Source: Pseudomonas peradeniyensis (lineage in GTDB: Bacteria > Pseudomonadota > Gammaproteobacteria > Pseudomonadales > Pseudomonadaceae). Taken from it: a DNA stretch of 64,000 bases. The DNA is taken from NCBI RefSeq assembly GCF_014268935.2, contig NZ_JABWRJ020000001.1:1-64000 (forward strand), given 5' to 3'. This document shows, piece after piece, positions 46,766 to 57,267 of this stretch. The notes beneath the pieces were generated by a model. That model was not told the DNA's origin and did no database searches. It saw nothing but the letters and a program-made list of their open reading frames with translations. The stretch's first letter is position 1. Every line of letters begins with the position of its first letter. The position numbers were made by a program, and so were the translations under genes.

Positions 46766-48157
46766 TTACTTGAGGCTGGCGACAGCGGTGGCTGCGGCCT
46801 GCGGGGCGACGATGACGGCCGGGCCGCCAGCGAATACGCGGTTGCCGACCACGCGTAGGCTGACCACCTGATACGGGCGATCGATCTTCACTGTGACCTG
46901 GGTACCACCGAGGCTCGACGGCAGGCTCAGGTGGTGTTCACCCTGCTTGAGGCGTACCCGGGCCACCTGGGTCTCGTCGGGCAGGGTGCGCCAGGTACGG
47001 GTATCGGCGCCTTCCAGCACGGTGGAGGCAATGCCCACCACCAGCCCGGCCATCGGGTTGGCCTTGTTCAGGTTCTTCTGTGCCACGCCGCGGCTGATGG
47101 CGCGCACGCTGGTGCGCAGGATGATGCCCGGCATGTCGTCGCGCAGGGCGCGGCGCGACATGGCCGTGGTGCTGTTGAGCGCGGTCAGGGCCAGGGCCTT
47201 GTCGTTGAGCTGGATCTCGCCCAGGTGCGCGGTCGAGGTGTCTTCCTTGATGATCGGGAACGACAGCGGGGTGATCACCAGGTTGTCCTGGATCGGCAGC
47301 GGCAGGGGAATGCGGATCGAATCGCGGGCCGGGGCCAGGCCGGTCTGCACCACGATCAGCACGTCGCTTTCACCGGCCTTGGCGCTGTTCTTGTCCAGTT
47401 CGAGCAGCGCCTGGTCCAGCAACGGCGTGTTCGGGCGCAGTTCGGCGGCCTTGCGATAACCCGGCGCGGCCAGGCCTTTCTCGCCGAGGGCCTCGTAGAC
47501 ATAGCCGGACAGGTAATGGCTGAAGGCGCTCTGGTAGCTGTTCTTCAGGCCGACCACCTCAGGGGCGTCGAGGCTGGCGACCGGGTAACCCTGCAGGTCC
47601 TTGTACTCGGTCTTGATGCCTTCCTTCTCGGCCTGTTCCTCGCGCTTGAGGTATTCCTTGTCGCGCAGCTCGGCGATGATGGCCTCGCGCTCGTGGGTCT
47701 TCTTGATCTCGGTGCGGGCGCCGTCGAAATCGTTCTGTGCCAGCAGGTTCAGGGCCATCTGCGTGGTCAGCATGACTTTTTCGTAGTCATAGCCTTCGTA
47801 GCGACGGACCTTGTCGTTGACCAGGTAGCTGCCGAACTGGCTCAGGTACTTGTCGGTGTCGAGCTTGACCGACTCTTCCCACTGGAACACCACGCTGTCG
47901 GCCGAGCGCCAGGCGTCCTGGCTGCCCTTGAGGTCACCTTTGGAGCGCAGCAGCTCGCCTTTTTCGAAGTAGTAGAGCAGGTCTTTCTGCTCGCCCTTGT
48001 TGTTGCTCTCGAGCAGGGCGAGGGCGGCGTCGACGTTGCCGGCGGCCAACTGCTTGTTGGTCTCCTGCAGTTCGCTGTCGTAGCTGCGGAACACCGAGCA
48101 GCCGGTGAGCTGCACGGCGGCGACCAGGGTCGCCAGGGTGAGGGCGCGGGATACCAT
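46766..48157 (-). CDS. COG3014-type lipoprotein with TPR-like repeats
   Basis: This 463-residue protein has a lipobox LTGC (Cys19), TPR-like helices over about 30-280 (including a charged helical segment near 140-180), then a beta-rich C-terminal half. It is the first gene of the envelope operon with ycfL, lpoB and the CsgG-like gene. The family is found beside lpoB-type genes but has no proven role. The ATG at 48157 has an AAAGAAGAAG stretch upstream. Confidence 0.82.
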   Translation of the reverse strand: MVSRALTLATLVAAVQLTGCSVFRSYDSELQETNKQLAAGNVDAALALLESNNKGEQKDLLYYFEKGELLRSKGDLKGSQDAWRSADSVVFQWEESVKLDTDKYLSQFGSYLVNDKVRRYEGYDYEKVMLTTQMALNLLAQNDFDGARTEIKKTHEREAIIAELRDKEYLKREEQAEKEGIKTEYKDLQGYPVASLDAPEVVGLKNSYQSAFSHYLSGYVYEALGEKGLAAPGYRKAAELRPNTPLLDQALLELDKNSAKAGESDVLIVVQTGLAPARDSIRIPLPLPIQDNLVITPLSFPIIKEDTSTAHLGEIQLNDKALALTALNSTTAMSRRALRDDMPGIILRTSVRAISRGVAQKNLNKANPMAGLVVGIASTVLEGADTRTWRTLPDETQVARVRLKQGEHHLSLPSSLGGTQVTVKIDRPYQVVSLRVVGNRVFAGGPAVIVAPQAAATAVASLK

Positions 48158-48445
48158 CGGACTTCTTCTTTCCCTGAAACGGTTGGCCGCGTGGGCGGGG
48201 GCGGCAGATCCCTCTGTTTTATCGCCAGAACCTCTCGATGGAGGCGCCTTGATTGCTAATGGCTATTACGGCGGCGCGGGATTATACCCAAAGTAGTAGC
48301 GCGGTGATGGCGAATTGCTTCGCATTTTTACGTTGATGCCATCAGTCGGAAAAAGCCGTTCTCACGGACTGTTCCGCCAATTTGTCTCAAGATTTTTCAT
48401 GAAATCTGCCCCTGAGCCTTGAGCGGGGGAGAGTGGAAGTGAACA

Positions 48446-50389
48446 ATGTTCTCTTTCGTATTTCCGTCGAGATTGGCCATGATTTCCCGTTCCCGTCTGC
48501 TTGCCTGGCTGCCTGCCCTGTTGCTTGGCCCGGTGCTGGCGCTGTGCAGCACCCCGACGCTGGCCGAGGCTCCTGCCGAGGCGACCAAGGCACTGCACCT
48601 GCTGGACTACATCGGTGCCGACTACCCGCCGACCGTGCGCGACGGCAAGGTGGTGGACGACGGGGAATACCGCGAGCAGCAGGAGTTCAGCGGCGTGCTG
48701 GCCGAGCTGGTCAAGGGCCTGCCCGCGCATGCTGAGCGCGTCGCCCTCGAGCAGGGCGTGCAGAGCCTGCGTCAGGCCATCGACCAGCGTCAGGATGGTG
48801 CCGCCGTCGCCCGCCAGGCCCGGCAACTGGGTGCGCGCCTGGCAGTGGCCTACGAGGTCAGCCAGGCCCCGGTGATCACCCCCGATCCTGCTCGCGGCGC
48901 TTCGCTGTATGCGCAGAACTGCTCGATCTGCCATGGTGACACGGGCCTGGGCGACGGCCCGGCGGGGGTCGGCCTGGAGCCTGCGCCAGCCAACCTGCGC
49001 GATGCCGGGCGCCTCGACCAGTTGAGCCTGTTCGACCTGTACAACACCCTTGGGCTGGGCATCGAAGGCACCGAGATGCCGTCATTCGCCGACCAGCTCG
49101 ACGAGCGCCAGCGCTGGGACGTGGCGGCCTACATCGCCAGCTTTACCGCCGATCCGCAGGCGGCCAAGGGCGACAAGACCTGGAACATCGCCGACCTGGC
49201 CCGGCAGACCCCGGCCGAAGTCGCCGCCAGCGAAGGCGCGGATGCCGTGGCCGCGTTCCGCGCCCAGCGGGCGCAGCCGCCGCAGGTCAAGCGTGGCCCG
49301 GCGCAGCTGCTCGAATACACCTCCAGCACCCTGGACAAGAGCCTGGCGGCCTACCACGCTGGCGACCACGACCAGGCCTACGACCTGTCGGTGGCGGCCT
49401 ACCTGGAAGGCTTCGAGCTGGTGGAAAGCTCGCTCGACAACATCGACGCCCAGGCCCGCAAGGACACGGAAAAGTCGCTGATGGCCTACCGTCAGTCGTT
49501 GCAGGACGGCCTGCCGGTGGCCCAGGCCGAACAGCGCCTGGCCGAGGCCAAGGCCAAGCTGGAGCAGGCGGCCAAGCTGCTGGGCAGCGATGGCCTGAGC
49601 TGGTCGCTGAGCTACGTCTCCGGCCTGCTGATCCTGCTGCGCGAGGGCCTGGAGGCGATCCTGGTGCTGGCGGCGATCCTGGCCTTCCTGCGCAACACCG
49701 GGCAGCAGTCGGCGGTGCGCAGCGTCAATATCGGCTGGGGCCTGGCGCTGGTCGCCGGTTTCGCCACCTGGGCCCTGGCGGCCTACGTGATCGACGTCGG
49801 CGGTGCGCAGCGTGAGCTGCTCGAAGGCTGCACGGCGCTGTTCGCCGCAGTGATGGTGCTGTGGCTTGGCGTGTGGATGCACGATCGCCGCCACGCCGCC
49901 GCCTGGCAGGACTACATCAAGCGCAGCCTGGTCAGTGGCGGCGGGCGCTTCGGTTTTGCCTTGCTGGCGTTCTTCTCGGTGTACCGCGAGCTGTTCGAGG
50001 TGATCCTGTTCTACGAGACCCTGTGGCTGCAGGCCGGCCCGGCCGGTCATCAGGCGGTGCTGGCGGGTGGCGCCACGGCGCTGGTGCTGCTGGTGGGCCT
50101 GGCCTGGGTGATCCTGCGCGGCTCGGCCAAGCTGCCGCTGTCGTTGTTCTTCAGCATCAACGCGGCGCTGTTGTGCGCACTGTCGGTGGTGTTCGCCGGA
50201 CATGGCGTCAAGGCGCTGCAGGAGGCCGGCGTGCTGGGTACGCGGCCAGTGGCGTTCTTCGAGTTCGACTGGCTGGGTATCCACGCTGACGCCTATTCGC
50301 TAGGCGCGCAGGCGCTGGCGTTGCTGGCGGTCATGCTCCTGTATGGGCGCAGCTGGCTGGCCGGGAAGCGCAGGGCTGCCGCCAGCTAA
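48446..50389 (+). CDS. Cytochrome c-FTR1 iron permease fusion
   Basis: This 647-residue protein has, after a signal peptide, a c-type haem domain (CSICH, residues 159-163) and, from about 385, a multi-helix FTR1 permease with the two iron motifs REGLE (about 398-402) and RELFE (about 514-518). FTR1 proteins move ferric iron produced by oxidising ferrous iron; the fused cytochrome probably takes the electron. Two starts are possible: ATG 48446 (GGAAGTG upstream, used here) or 48479. I see no clear Fur box in the 288-base gap upstream. Confidence 0.88.
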   Translation: MFSFVFPSRLAMISRSRLLAWLPALLLGPVLALCSTPTLAEAPAEATKALHLLDYIGADYPPTVRDGKVVDDGEYREQQEFSGVLAELVKGLPAHAERVALEQGVQSLRQAIDQRQDGAAVARQARQLGARLAVAYEVSQAPVITPDPARGASLYAQNCSICHGDTGLGDGPAGVGLEPAPANLRDAGRLDQLSLFDLYNTLGLGIEGTEMPSFADQLDERQRWDVAAYIASFTADPQAAKGDKTWNIADLARQTPAEVAASEGADAVAAFRAQRAQPPQVKRGPAQLLEYTSSTLDKSLAAYHAGDHDQAYDLSVAAYLEGFELVESSLDNIDAQARKDTEKSLMAYRQSLQDGLPVAQAEQRLAEAKAKLEQAAKLLGSDGLSWSLSYVSGLLILLREGLEAILVLAAILAFLRNTGQQSAVRSVNIGWGLALVAGFATWALAAYVIDVGGAQRELLEGCTALFAAVMVLWLGVWMHDRRHAAAWQDYIKRSLVSGGGRFGFALLAFFSVYRELFEVILFYETLWLQAGPAGHQAVLAGGATALVLLVGLAWVILRGSAKLPLSLFFSINAALLCALSVVFAGHGVKALQEAGVLGTRPVAFFEFDWLGIHADAYSLGAQALALLAVMLLYGRSWLAGKRRAAAS

Positions 50390-50407
50390 GATCGTGGGCG
50401 CGGGAAT

Positions 50408-50496
50408 CGTGGGAGCGGGCTTGCCCCGCGATGACGGCAAGGCTGGCATAATGCACGTCAATCCAGGCCGAATCGCGGGGCAAGCCCGCTCCCACG
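50408..50496. repeat. REP inverted pair
   Basis: Perfect 25-bp arms, the same REP class as at 33886-33972, lie between the iron permease gene and yaiI. Confidence 0.85.
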
Positions 50497-50528
50497 AGGT
50501 TACTGGCCCTGGTTCAGGAACAATCCCA

Positions 50529-50981
50529 ATGCGTGTATGGATCGATGCCGATGCCTGCCCCAAGGCGGCCAAGGACCTGATCGTCAAGTTCGCCCTCAAG
50601 CGCAAGCTCGAAGTGGTGATGGTGGCCGGCCAGCCGCAGATCAAGCCGGCCTTCGCCTGCGTGCGGCTGATCGTGGTGCCGAGCGGCATGGATGCGGCCG
50701 ATGACTACCTGGTGGAGAACGCCGAGCCCGGCGAGCTGGTGATCTGCAGCGACGTGCCGCTGGCCGATCGCCTGATCAAGAAGGGCGTGGCGGCGCTGGA
50801 TCCGCGCGGTCGCGAGTTCGACGAGCGCAACATGGGTGAGCGCCTGGCGGTACGCAACCTGTTTACCGAACTGCGCGAGCAGGGCCAGGTCGGCGGTGGC
50901 CAGGCGCCCTATGGCGAACGCGAGAAGCAGGCGTTTGCCAATGCGCTGGACCGCATTCTCAACCGCCTGTCCAAAGCCTGA
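50529..50981 (+). CDS. yaiI: YaiI/YqxD family protein (DUF188, UPF0178)
   Basis: This 150-residue protein begins MRVWIDADACP, the conserved acidic cluster of this PIN-like family, and has VICSDVPLADRL in the middle. A nuclease-like fold is suspected but no activity is established. The ATG at 50529 has AGGAA upstream; the frame is open further left through the REP pair but is not coding there. Confidence 0.9.
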   Translation: MRVWIDADACPKAAKDLIVKFALKRKLEVVMVAGQPQIKPAFACVRLIVVPSGMDAADDYLVENAEPGELVICSDVPLADRLIKKGVAALDPRGREFDERNMGERLAVRNLFTELREQGQVGGGQAPYGEREKQAFANALDRILNRLSKA

Positions 50982-51006
50982 CGCTATCCCGGAAGCATTC
51001 GCCAAG

Positions 51007-51123
51007 CCTGTGGGAGCGGCCTTGTGTCGCGATGGGGCGCGTAGCGGCCCCAGGATCTCGGCGTCATGCACAATCACCGGGGCTGCTACGCAGCCCATCG
51101 CGACACAAGGCTGCTCCCACAGG
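51007..51123. repeat. Long REP inverted repeat with 30-bp arms
   Basis: Arms at 51007-51036 and 51094-51123 pair almost perfectly. A further single REP lies at 51154-51180. They fill the gap between yaiI and elbB. Confidence 0.85.
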
Positions 51124-51200
51124 GACCGCAGCAGCCATGAGTCTGCGCTTTACCTGTAGGAGCCGGCTTGCCGGCGATGAGGCCGGTACACCAGCGTTTA

Positions 51201-51866
51201 TCAGTCGTTCTCGTGGGTCAGTTCCAGCACCCGATCCACCAGCTTGTAGATGCCGCCCGCTGCCTCGCTGATCGACTTGGCCAGCATGTACGCCGGGGTG
51301 GTCACCAGCTTGCGCTGGGTATCCTCGACGATGTCGTGCACATCGCATTCCTCATGGGTACCGCCCATCTTCACCACCGCCGCGCTGGTACCGGCGTCGT
51401 TGCCGATGGTGCAGACCACGCCCGGCCCGTAGATCTTCGCCGCCAGGGCCGGCGAGATGCAGATCAGGCCGACCGGCTTGCAGGCATCGGCAAAGGCTTC
51501 GGCCAGGGCCAGTACATCCGGGTTCACGGTGCAGTTGGCGCCTTCTACGGCGAAGTTGGACAGGTTCTTGGCGGCGCCGAAACCACCGGGCACGATCAGC
51601 GCATCGAAGTCCTCGGCCCGCGCCTCGCGAATGTCCTTCACCTCGCCACGGGCAATGCGCGCCGACTCCACCAGCACATTGCGCGATTCCGGCATTTCTT
51701 CCCCGGTCAGGTGGTCGATCACATGCATCTGCGCGATGTTCGGCGCGAAGCACTGCACCTGGGCGCCACGCTGGTCCAGGCGCAGCAGGGTGATCACGCT
51801 TTCGTGGATCTCGGCGCCGTCGTACACGCCGCAACCGGACAGAATCACCGCAACTTTTTTCGTCAT
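51201..51866 (-). CDS. elbB: ElbB, DJ-1/PfpI-family glyoxalase-like protein
   Basis: This 221-residue class I amidotransferase-like protein has the family opening VAVILSGCGVYDGAEIHES and IVPGGFGAAKNL. Work on the E. coli homologue points to weak glyoxalase activity and an old link to isoprenoid synthesis. The start ATG at 51866 has GGAG nine bases upstream; an upstream TTG (51872) adds two residues. Confidence 0.92.
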   Translation of the reverse strand: MTKKVAVILSGCGVYDGAEIHESVITLLRLDQRGAQVQCFAPNIAQMHVIDHLTGEEMPESRNVLVESARIARGEVKDIREARAEDFDALIVPGGFGAAKNLSNFAVEGANCTVNPDVLALAEAFADACKPVGLICISPALAAKIYGPGVVCTIGNDAGTSAAVVKMGGTHEECDVHDIVEDTQRKLVTTPAYMLAKSISEAAGGIYKLVDRVLELTHEND

Positions 51867-51979
51867 GCTCAATACTCCAGTGTCGAGGCGCTAAATGTCC
51901 TCTAGTTTGGCAGATGTAGCCATGGGATTTGCCCCGTAGGCGGCCTAATCTTCGTGGACAACCTTGGAGGTGGCCGTTC

Positions 51980-53275
51980 ATGGACCTGATTCTGCTGGCC
52001 GTGCCGTTCTTCTTCGTGCTGATCGCGGTGGAGCTGATCGCCGACCGCGTGCGCGGGCGGCGCAACTACCAGCTCGCCGACTCGATCAACAGCCTGAGCA
52101 CCGGCGCGCTGTCCACCAGCACCGGGTTGCTGACCAAAGGGGTGGGGCTGGTCACCTATGCCGTGGCCTGGGAGCACCTGGCCTGGCTGCGGCTGCCGGC
52201 CGATGCCTGGTGGGTGTGGGTGGTCGCCTTCGTGCTCTACGACCTCTGCTACTACTGGCTGCACCGCCTGGGCCACGAGCGCAACGTGCTGTGGGCCGCG
52301 CACTCGGTGCATCACCAGAGCGAGGAGTACAACCTCACCACCGCCCTGCGCCAGACCAGCAGCGGCTTCCTGTTCTCCTGGATCTTCTACCTGCCGCTGG
52401 CGCTGCTGGGCGTGCCGCCGCTGGTGTTCATCACCGTGGCATCGCTGAACCTGCTGTACCAGTTCTGGGTGCACACCCGCCATGTGCCCAAGCTGGGCTG
52501 GCTGGAGTGGATCTTCATCACGCCGTCCAACCATCGCGTCCACCATGCGCAGAATCCTCTGTACTTGGATCGCAACTATGGCGGTGTGTTCATAATCTGG
52601 GACCGACTGTTCGGCACCTTCCAGGAGGAGGACGAGCGCGAGCCGGTGATTTTCGGCGTGACCACGCCGCTGGCCAGCTGGAACCCACTGTGGGCCAACG
52701 TGCAGTTCTACGCCCAGCTCTGGCATGACGCTCGCCGCACTGCCAGCTGGTGGGACAAGCTGCGCATCTGGTTCATGCCCACCGGCTGGCGCCCGGCGGA
52801 TGTGGCCGCGGCTTATCCACAGCCCAAGCAGGACCTGGCGGCGTTTCGCAAGTTCGCGATTCCCCTGGGCAGCGCGCAGCAGCTGTACGTCACCGTGCAG
52901 TTCGCGGTCTACGTGGCGCTGGGCAGTTATCTGATGGAGGTGGCGGAGCAGGTGGCGCCCGCAGCCCTGGTGCTGGGCTGGACGGTGATGGCGTTCGGGC
53001 TGTTCGTGCTGGGCGCGGCGCTGGAGGACCGGCCCTGGGCGGGGCGCCTGGAGACCGTACGACTGCTGTCGAATGCGCCGGCGCTGTATCTGGCCGGCGC
53101 GCTTGGCTTAGTGCTGGTCACGCCCGTGTTCTGGTGGCTGCTGCTGGGCTACAGCCTGCTCAGCCTCGGCGGTCTGGCCCTCTGCCGCCGCGCGGCGCTC
53201 GGCGCGGATGTTGCGAAAACGCCGGCGCAGCCAGAGCAGCAGGCCCAGCACCAGCAGGCCGCCGAGCACCCATAG
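51980..53275 (+). CDS. Fatty acid hydroxylase / sterol desaturase-family membrane enzyme
   Basis: This 431-residue integral membrane diiron protein has the three histidine boxes HRLGH (95-99), HSVHH (108-112) and HRVHH (186-190), plus HTRH at 166-169. It likely hydroxylates or desaturates a lipid; the substrate is unknown. A second membrane block follows after about 290. The C-terminal 56 residues are encoded antisense to the dedA gene and are low in complexity (Gln, Ala). GGAGGT lies eight bases ahead of the ATG. Confidence 0.87.
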   Translation: MDLILLAVPFFFVLIAVELIADRVRGRRNYQLADSINSLSTGALSTSTGLLTKGVGLVTYAVAWEHLAWLRLPADAWWVWVVAFVLYDLCYYWLHRLGHERNVLWAAHSVHHQSEEYNLTTALRQTSSGFLFSWIFYLPLALLGVPPLVFITVASLNLLYQFWVHTRHVPKLGWLEWIFITPSNHRVHHAQNPLYLDRNYGGVFIIWDRLFGTFQEEDEREPVIFGVTTPLASWNPLWANVQFYAQLWHDARRTASWWDKLRIWFMPTGWRPADVAAAYPQPKQDLAAFRKFAIPLGSAQQLYVTVQFAVYVALGSYLMEVAEQVAPAALVLGWTVMAFGLFVLGAALEDRPWAGRLETVRLLSNAPALYLAGALGLVLVTPVFWWLLLGYSLLSLGGLALCRRAALGADVAKTPAQPEQQAQHQQAAEHP

Positions 53276-53752
53276 TTCGTATTTCTTGATGCTGCCGAGC
53301 ATGCCTTCGAGAATGGCGCCGAAGTGGTAGGCGGCCAGCCCCAGGGCCAAAGCCCAGACTGCGGCGCCGATGCCGTTGAGCAGCAGGTAGCGGCGTGGCG
53401 GGTAGCCGGACAGGCCGATGGCCACCGGCATCACCGTGCGCAGGCCGTAGACGAAGCGGAAACTCAGTACCCAGATGTCCGGATGGCGGCGGATGTGCTC
53501 CAGCGCCCGGTCGCCCATGGCTTGCCAGCGCGGCTTGCGGGCGAGGATCTTGCGCCCGTGGCGGCGGCCCATGAAGTACCACAGCTGGTCACCGGCGTAG
53601 CTGCCGCAGAAGGCCACCAGGACCACCAGCTTGATGTCCATGTATTCGCGGAACGCAAGAAAGCCCGCGAGCACCAGGATGGTCTCGCCCTCGAAGAACG
53701 TGCCGAGAAAAAGGGCAAAGTAGCCGAAATCGTTCAGGAATTGTTGAAGCAT
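53108..53752 (-). CDS. DedA-family membrane protein
   Basis: This 214-residue SNARE-associated/VTT-domain protein has the family motifs FFEGETILVLAGFLA and FRFVYGLRTVMPVAIGL. DedA proteins move lipids such as undecaprenyl phosphate across the inner membrane. Its last 56 codons overlap the hydroxylase gene on the other strand (53108-53275), and this tail is basic then Gln/Ala-rich. The ATG at 53752 is chosen by homology; the frame is open to 53866. Confidence 0.88.
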   Translation of the reverse strand: MLQQFLNDFGYFALFLGTFFEGETILVLAGFLAFREYMDIKLVVLVAFCGSYAGDQLWYFMGRRHGRKILARKPRWQAMGDRALEHIRRHPDIWVLSFRFVYGLRTVMPVAIGLSGYPPRRYLLLNGIGAAVWALALGLAAYHFGAILEGMLGSIKKYELWVLGGLLVLGLLLWLRRRFRNIRAERRAAAEGQTAEAEQAVAQQQPPEHGRDQH

Positions 53753-53920
53753 TTTCTGGCGTGCTGGCGAAATGAACGCGCAGCCTACCCCTTCGGGCGC
53801 GTCGGGGAAAGTGTCCAAATGTGTCTCGACGTGAAGATTCCCTGCAACGACAATGGCTGCGGCCACAAGTCGCAGGGTTGCCTAAGGATGTAACACAGGC
53901 GTCATAATGGCCGCTTATAA

Positions 53921-54970
<1,050 letters not shown>

Positions 54971-54989
54971 CGCCCTCCAGGAACGTCAG

Positions 54990-57230
54990 ATGAATAACGA
55001 AGTGCTAACCCCTGTCGAGATCAAGGATGCCCAGGCCGTGCCCGAAGAAATGGTGCAGACCCCGCCCGACCTGCCGGCGGTAGCGGAGCCGGAAGCGGTC
55101 GTCGAAGCCGCCCCGGCACCCGCGCCTGCGCCGGCCCCGGCGATCGCCGTGCCGAGCCTGGACGACAGCAGCCTGTACATTCATCGCGAGCTCTCGCAGC
55201 TGCAGTTCAACATCCGTGTGCTGGAGCAGGCGCTGGACGAATCGTACCCGCTGCTCGAGCGCCTGAAGTTCCTGCTGATCTTCTCCAGCAACCTCGACGA
55301 GTTCTTCGAGATCCGCGTGGCGGGCCTGAAGAAGCAGATCAACTTCGCCCGCGAACAGGCCGGCGCCGACGGCCTGCAGCCGCACCAGGCGCTGGCGCGC
55401 ATCAGCGAGCTGGTGCACATCGAGGTGGACCGCCAATATGCGATCCTCAACGACGTGCTGCTGCCGGAGCTGGAGAAGCACGCCATTCGCTTCATCCGCC
55501 GTCGCTACTGGACGCCCAAGCTCAAGACCTGGGTGCGCCGTTACTTCCGCGACGAGATCGCGCCGATCATCACCCCGATCGGCCTCGATCCGACCCACCC
55601 GTTCCCGCTGCTGGTGAACAAGAGCCTGAACTTCATCGTCGAGCTCGAGGGTGTCGACGCCTTCGGTCGCGACTCGGGCCTGGCGATCATCCCGGCGCCG
55701 CGCCTGCTGCCGCGGGTGATCCGCGTGCCGGAAGAGGTCGGTGGCCCAGGCGACAATTATGTGTTCCTGTCGTCGATGATCCACGCTCACGCCGATGACC
55801 TGTTCCAGGGCATGAAGGTCAAGGGCTGCTACCAGTTCCGCCTGACCCGTAACGCCGACCTGGCGCTGGACTCCGAGGAAGTCGACGACCTGGCCCGCGC
55901 CCTGCGCGGCGAGCTGTTCTCGCGCCGCTACGGCGATGCCGTGCGCCTCGAGGTGGCCGATACCTGCCCGAAACACCTCTCCGACTACCTGCTCAAGCAG
56001 TTCAGCCTGAGCGAGAGCGAGCTGTACCAGGTCAACGGCCCGGTCAACCTGACCCGCCTGTTCAGCATCACCGGCCTCGACAGCCACCCGGAGCTACAGT
56101 ACACGCCGTTCACCCCGGCGATCCCCAAGCTGCTGCAGAACGCCGACAACATCTTCAGCGTGATCGGCAAGCAGGACGTGCTGCTGATGCACCCGTTCGA
56201 GTCGTTCACCCCGGTGATCGACCTGCTGCGCCAGGCCGCCAAGGACCCGCACGTACTCGCGGTGCGCCAGACCCTGTACCGCTCGGGTGCCAACTCGGAG
56301 ATCGTCGACGCCCTGGTGGACGCGGCGCGTAATGGCAAGGAGGTCACCGCGGTGATCGAGCTGCGCGCGCGCTTCGACGAAGAGTCCAACCTGCAGATGG
56401 CCAGCCGCCTGCAGGCCGCCGGCGCGGTGGTGATCTACGGCGTGGTCGGTTTCAAGACCCACGCCAAGATGATGCTGATCCTGCGCCGCGAGCAGGGCGA
56501 GATCGTCCGCTACGCGCACCTGGGCACTGGCAACTACCACGCCGGTAACGCCCGCCTGTACACCGACTACAGCCTGCTGACCTCCGACGACGCCCTCACC
56601 GAGGACGTCGGCAAGCTGTTCAGCCAGCTGATCGGCATGGGCAAGACCCTGCGCATGAAGAAGCTGCTGCACGCACCCTTCACCCTGAAGAAGGGCATGC
56701 TCGACATGATCGCCCGGGAGACCCAGTTCGCCCTGGAAGGCAAGCCGGCGCACATCATCGCCAAGTTCAACTCGCTGACCGACGCGAAGATCATCAAGGC
56801 GCTGTACAAGGCCAGCCAGTCGGGCGTGCGTATCGACCTGGTGGTGCGCGGCATGTGCTGCCTGCGCCCGGGCATCCCGGGGGTGTCGCACAACATCCAC
56901 GTGCGCTCGATCATCGGCCGCTTCCTCGAGCACACCCGGGTGTTCTACTTCCTCAACGGCGGCGAGGAGCAGATCTACCTGTCCAGCGCCGACTGGATGG
57001 AGCGCAACCTCGACAAGCGCGTCGAGACTTGCTTCCCGGTGGAGGGCAAGAAGTTGCTGCTGCGGGTGAAGAAGGAGCTGGAGGGGTACCTGACCGACAA
57101 CACCCAGGCCTGGACCCTGCAGCCGGACGGGCGCTACGTGCGCAGCACGCCGACCGGCAACCAGAACCCGCGCAGTGCCCAGGCGACGCTACTGGAGCGG
57201 CTGAGCAATCCGGTGCTCAACGTACGTTAG
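54990..57230 (+). CDS. ppk: Ppk1, polyphosphate kinase
   Basis: This 746-residue enzyme makes polyphosphate from ATP. The autophosphorylated histidine is His491 in GFKTHAKM, and the second active-site region is [18 protein letters not shown]. An N-terminal extension of some 55 residues rich in Pro, Ala and Glu precedes the conserved start ([12 protein letters not shown]); its role is unknown. It faces ppx convergently, 37 bases apart. Confidence 0.96.
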   Translation: MNNEVLTPVEIKDAQAVPEEMVQTPPDLPAVAEPEAVVEAAPAPAPAPAPAIAVPSLDDSSLYIHRELSQLQFNIRVLEQALDESYPLLERLKFLLIFSSNLDEFFEIRVAGLKKQINFAREQAGADGLQPHQALARISELVHIEVDRQYAILNDVLLPELEKHAIRFIRRRYWTPKLKTWVRRYFRDEIAPIITPIGLDPTHPFPLLVNKSLNFIVELEGVDAFGRDSGLAIIPAPRLLPRVIRVPEEVGGPGDNYVFLSSMIHAHADDLFQGMKVKGCYQFRLTRNADLALDSEEVDDLARALRGELFSRRYGDAVRLEVADTCPKHLSDYLLKQFSLSESELYQVNGPVNLTRLFSITGLDSHPELQYTPFTPAIPKLLQNADNIFSVIGKQDVLLMHPFESFTPVIDLLRQAAKDPHVLAVRQTLYRSGANSEIVDALVDAARNGKEVTAVIELRARFDEESNLQMASRLQAAGAVVIYGVVGFKTHAKMMLILRREQGEIVRYAHLGTGNYHAGNARLYTDYSLLTSDDALTEDVGKLFSQLIGMGKTLRMKKLLHAPFTLKKGMLDMIARETQFALEGKPAHIIAKFNSLTDAKIIKALYKASQSGVRIDLVVRGMCCLRPGIPGVSHNIHVRSIIGRFLEHTRVFYFLNGGEEQIYLSSADWMERNLDKRVETCFPVEGKKLLLRVKKELEGYLTDNTQAWTLQPDGRYVRSTPTGNQNPRSAQATLLERLSNPVLNVR

Positions 57231-57240
57231 ATGGATTGCT

Positions 57241-57260
57241 GGGGCGCGTAGCGCCCCCCT
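57241..57260. terminator. Terminator between ppk and ppx
   Basis: GGGGCGC-GTA-GCGCCCC with a short CCTTT lies in the 37-base gap between the two convergent genes. Confidence 0.55.
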
Positions 57261-57267
57261 TTGGCCT

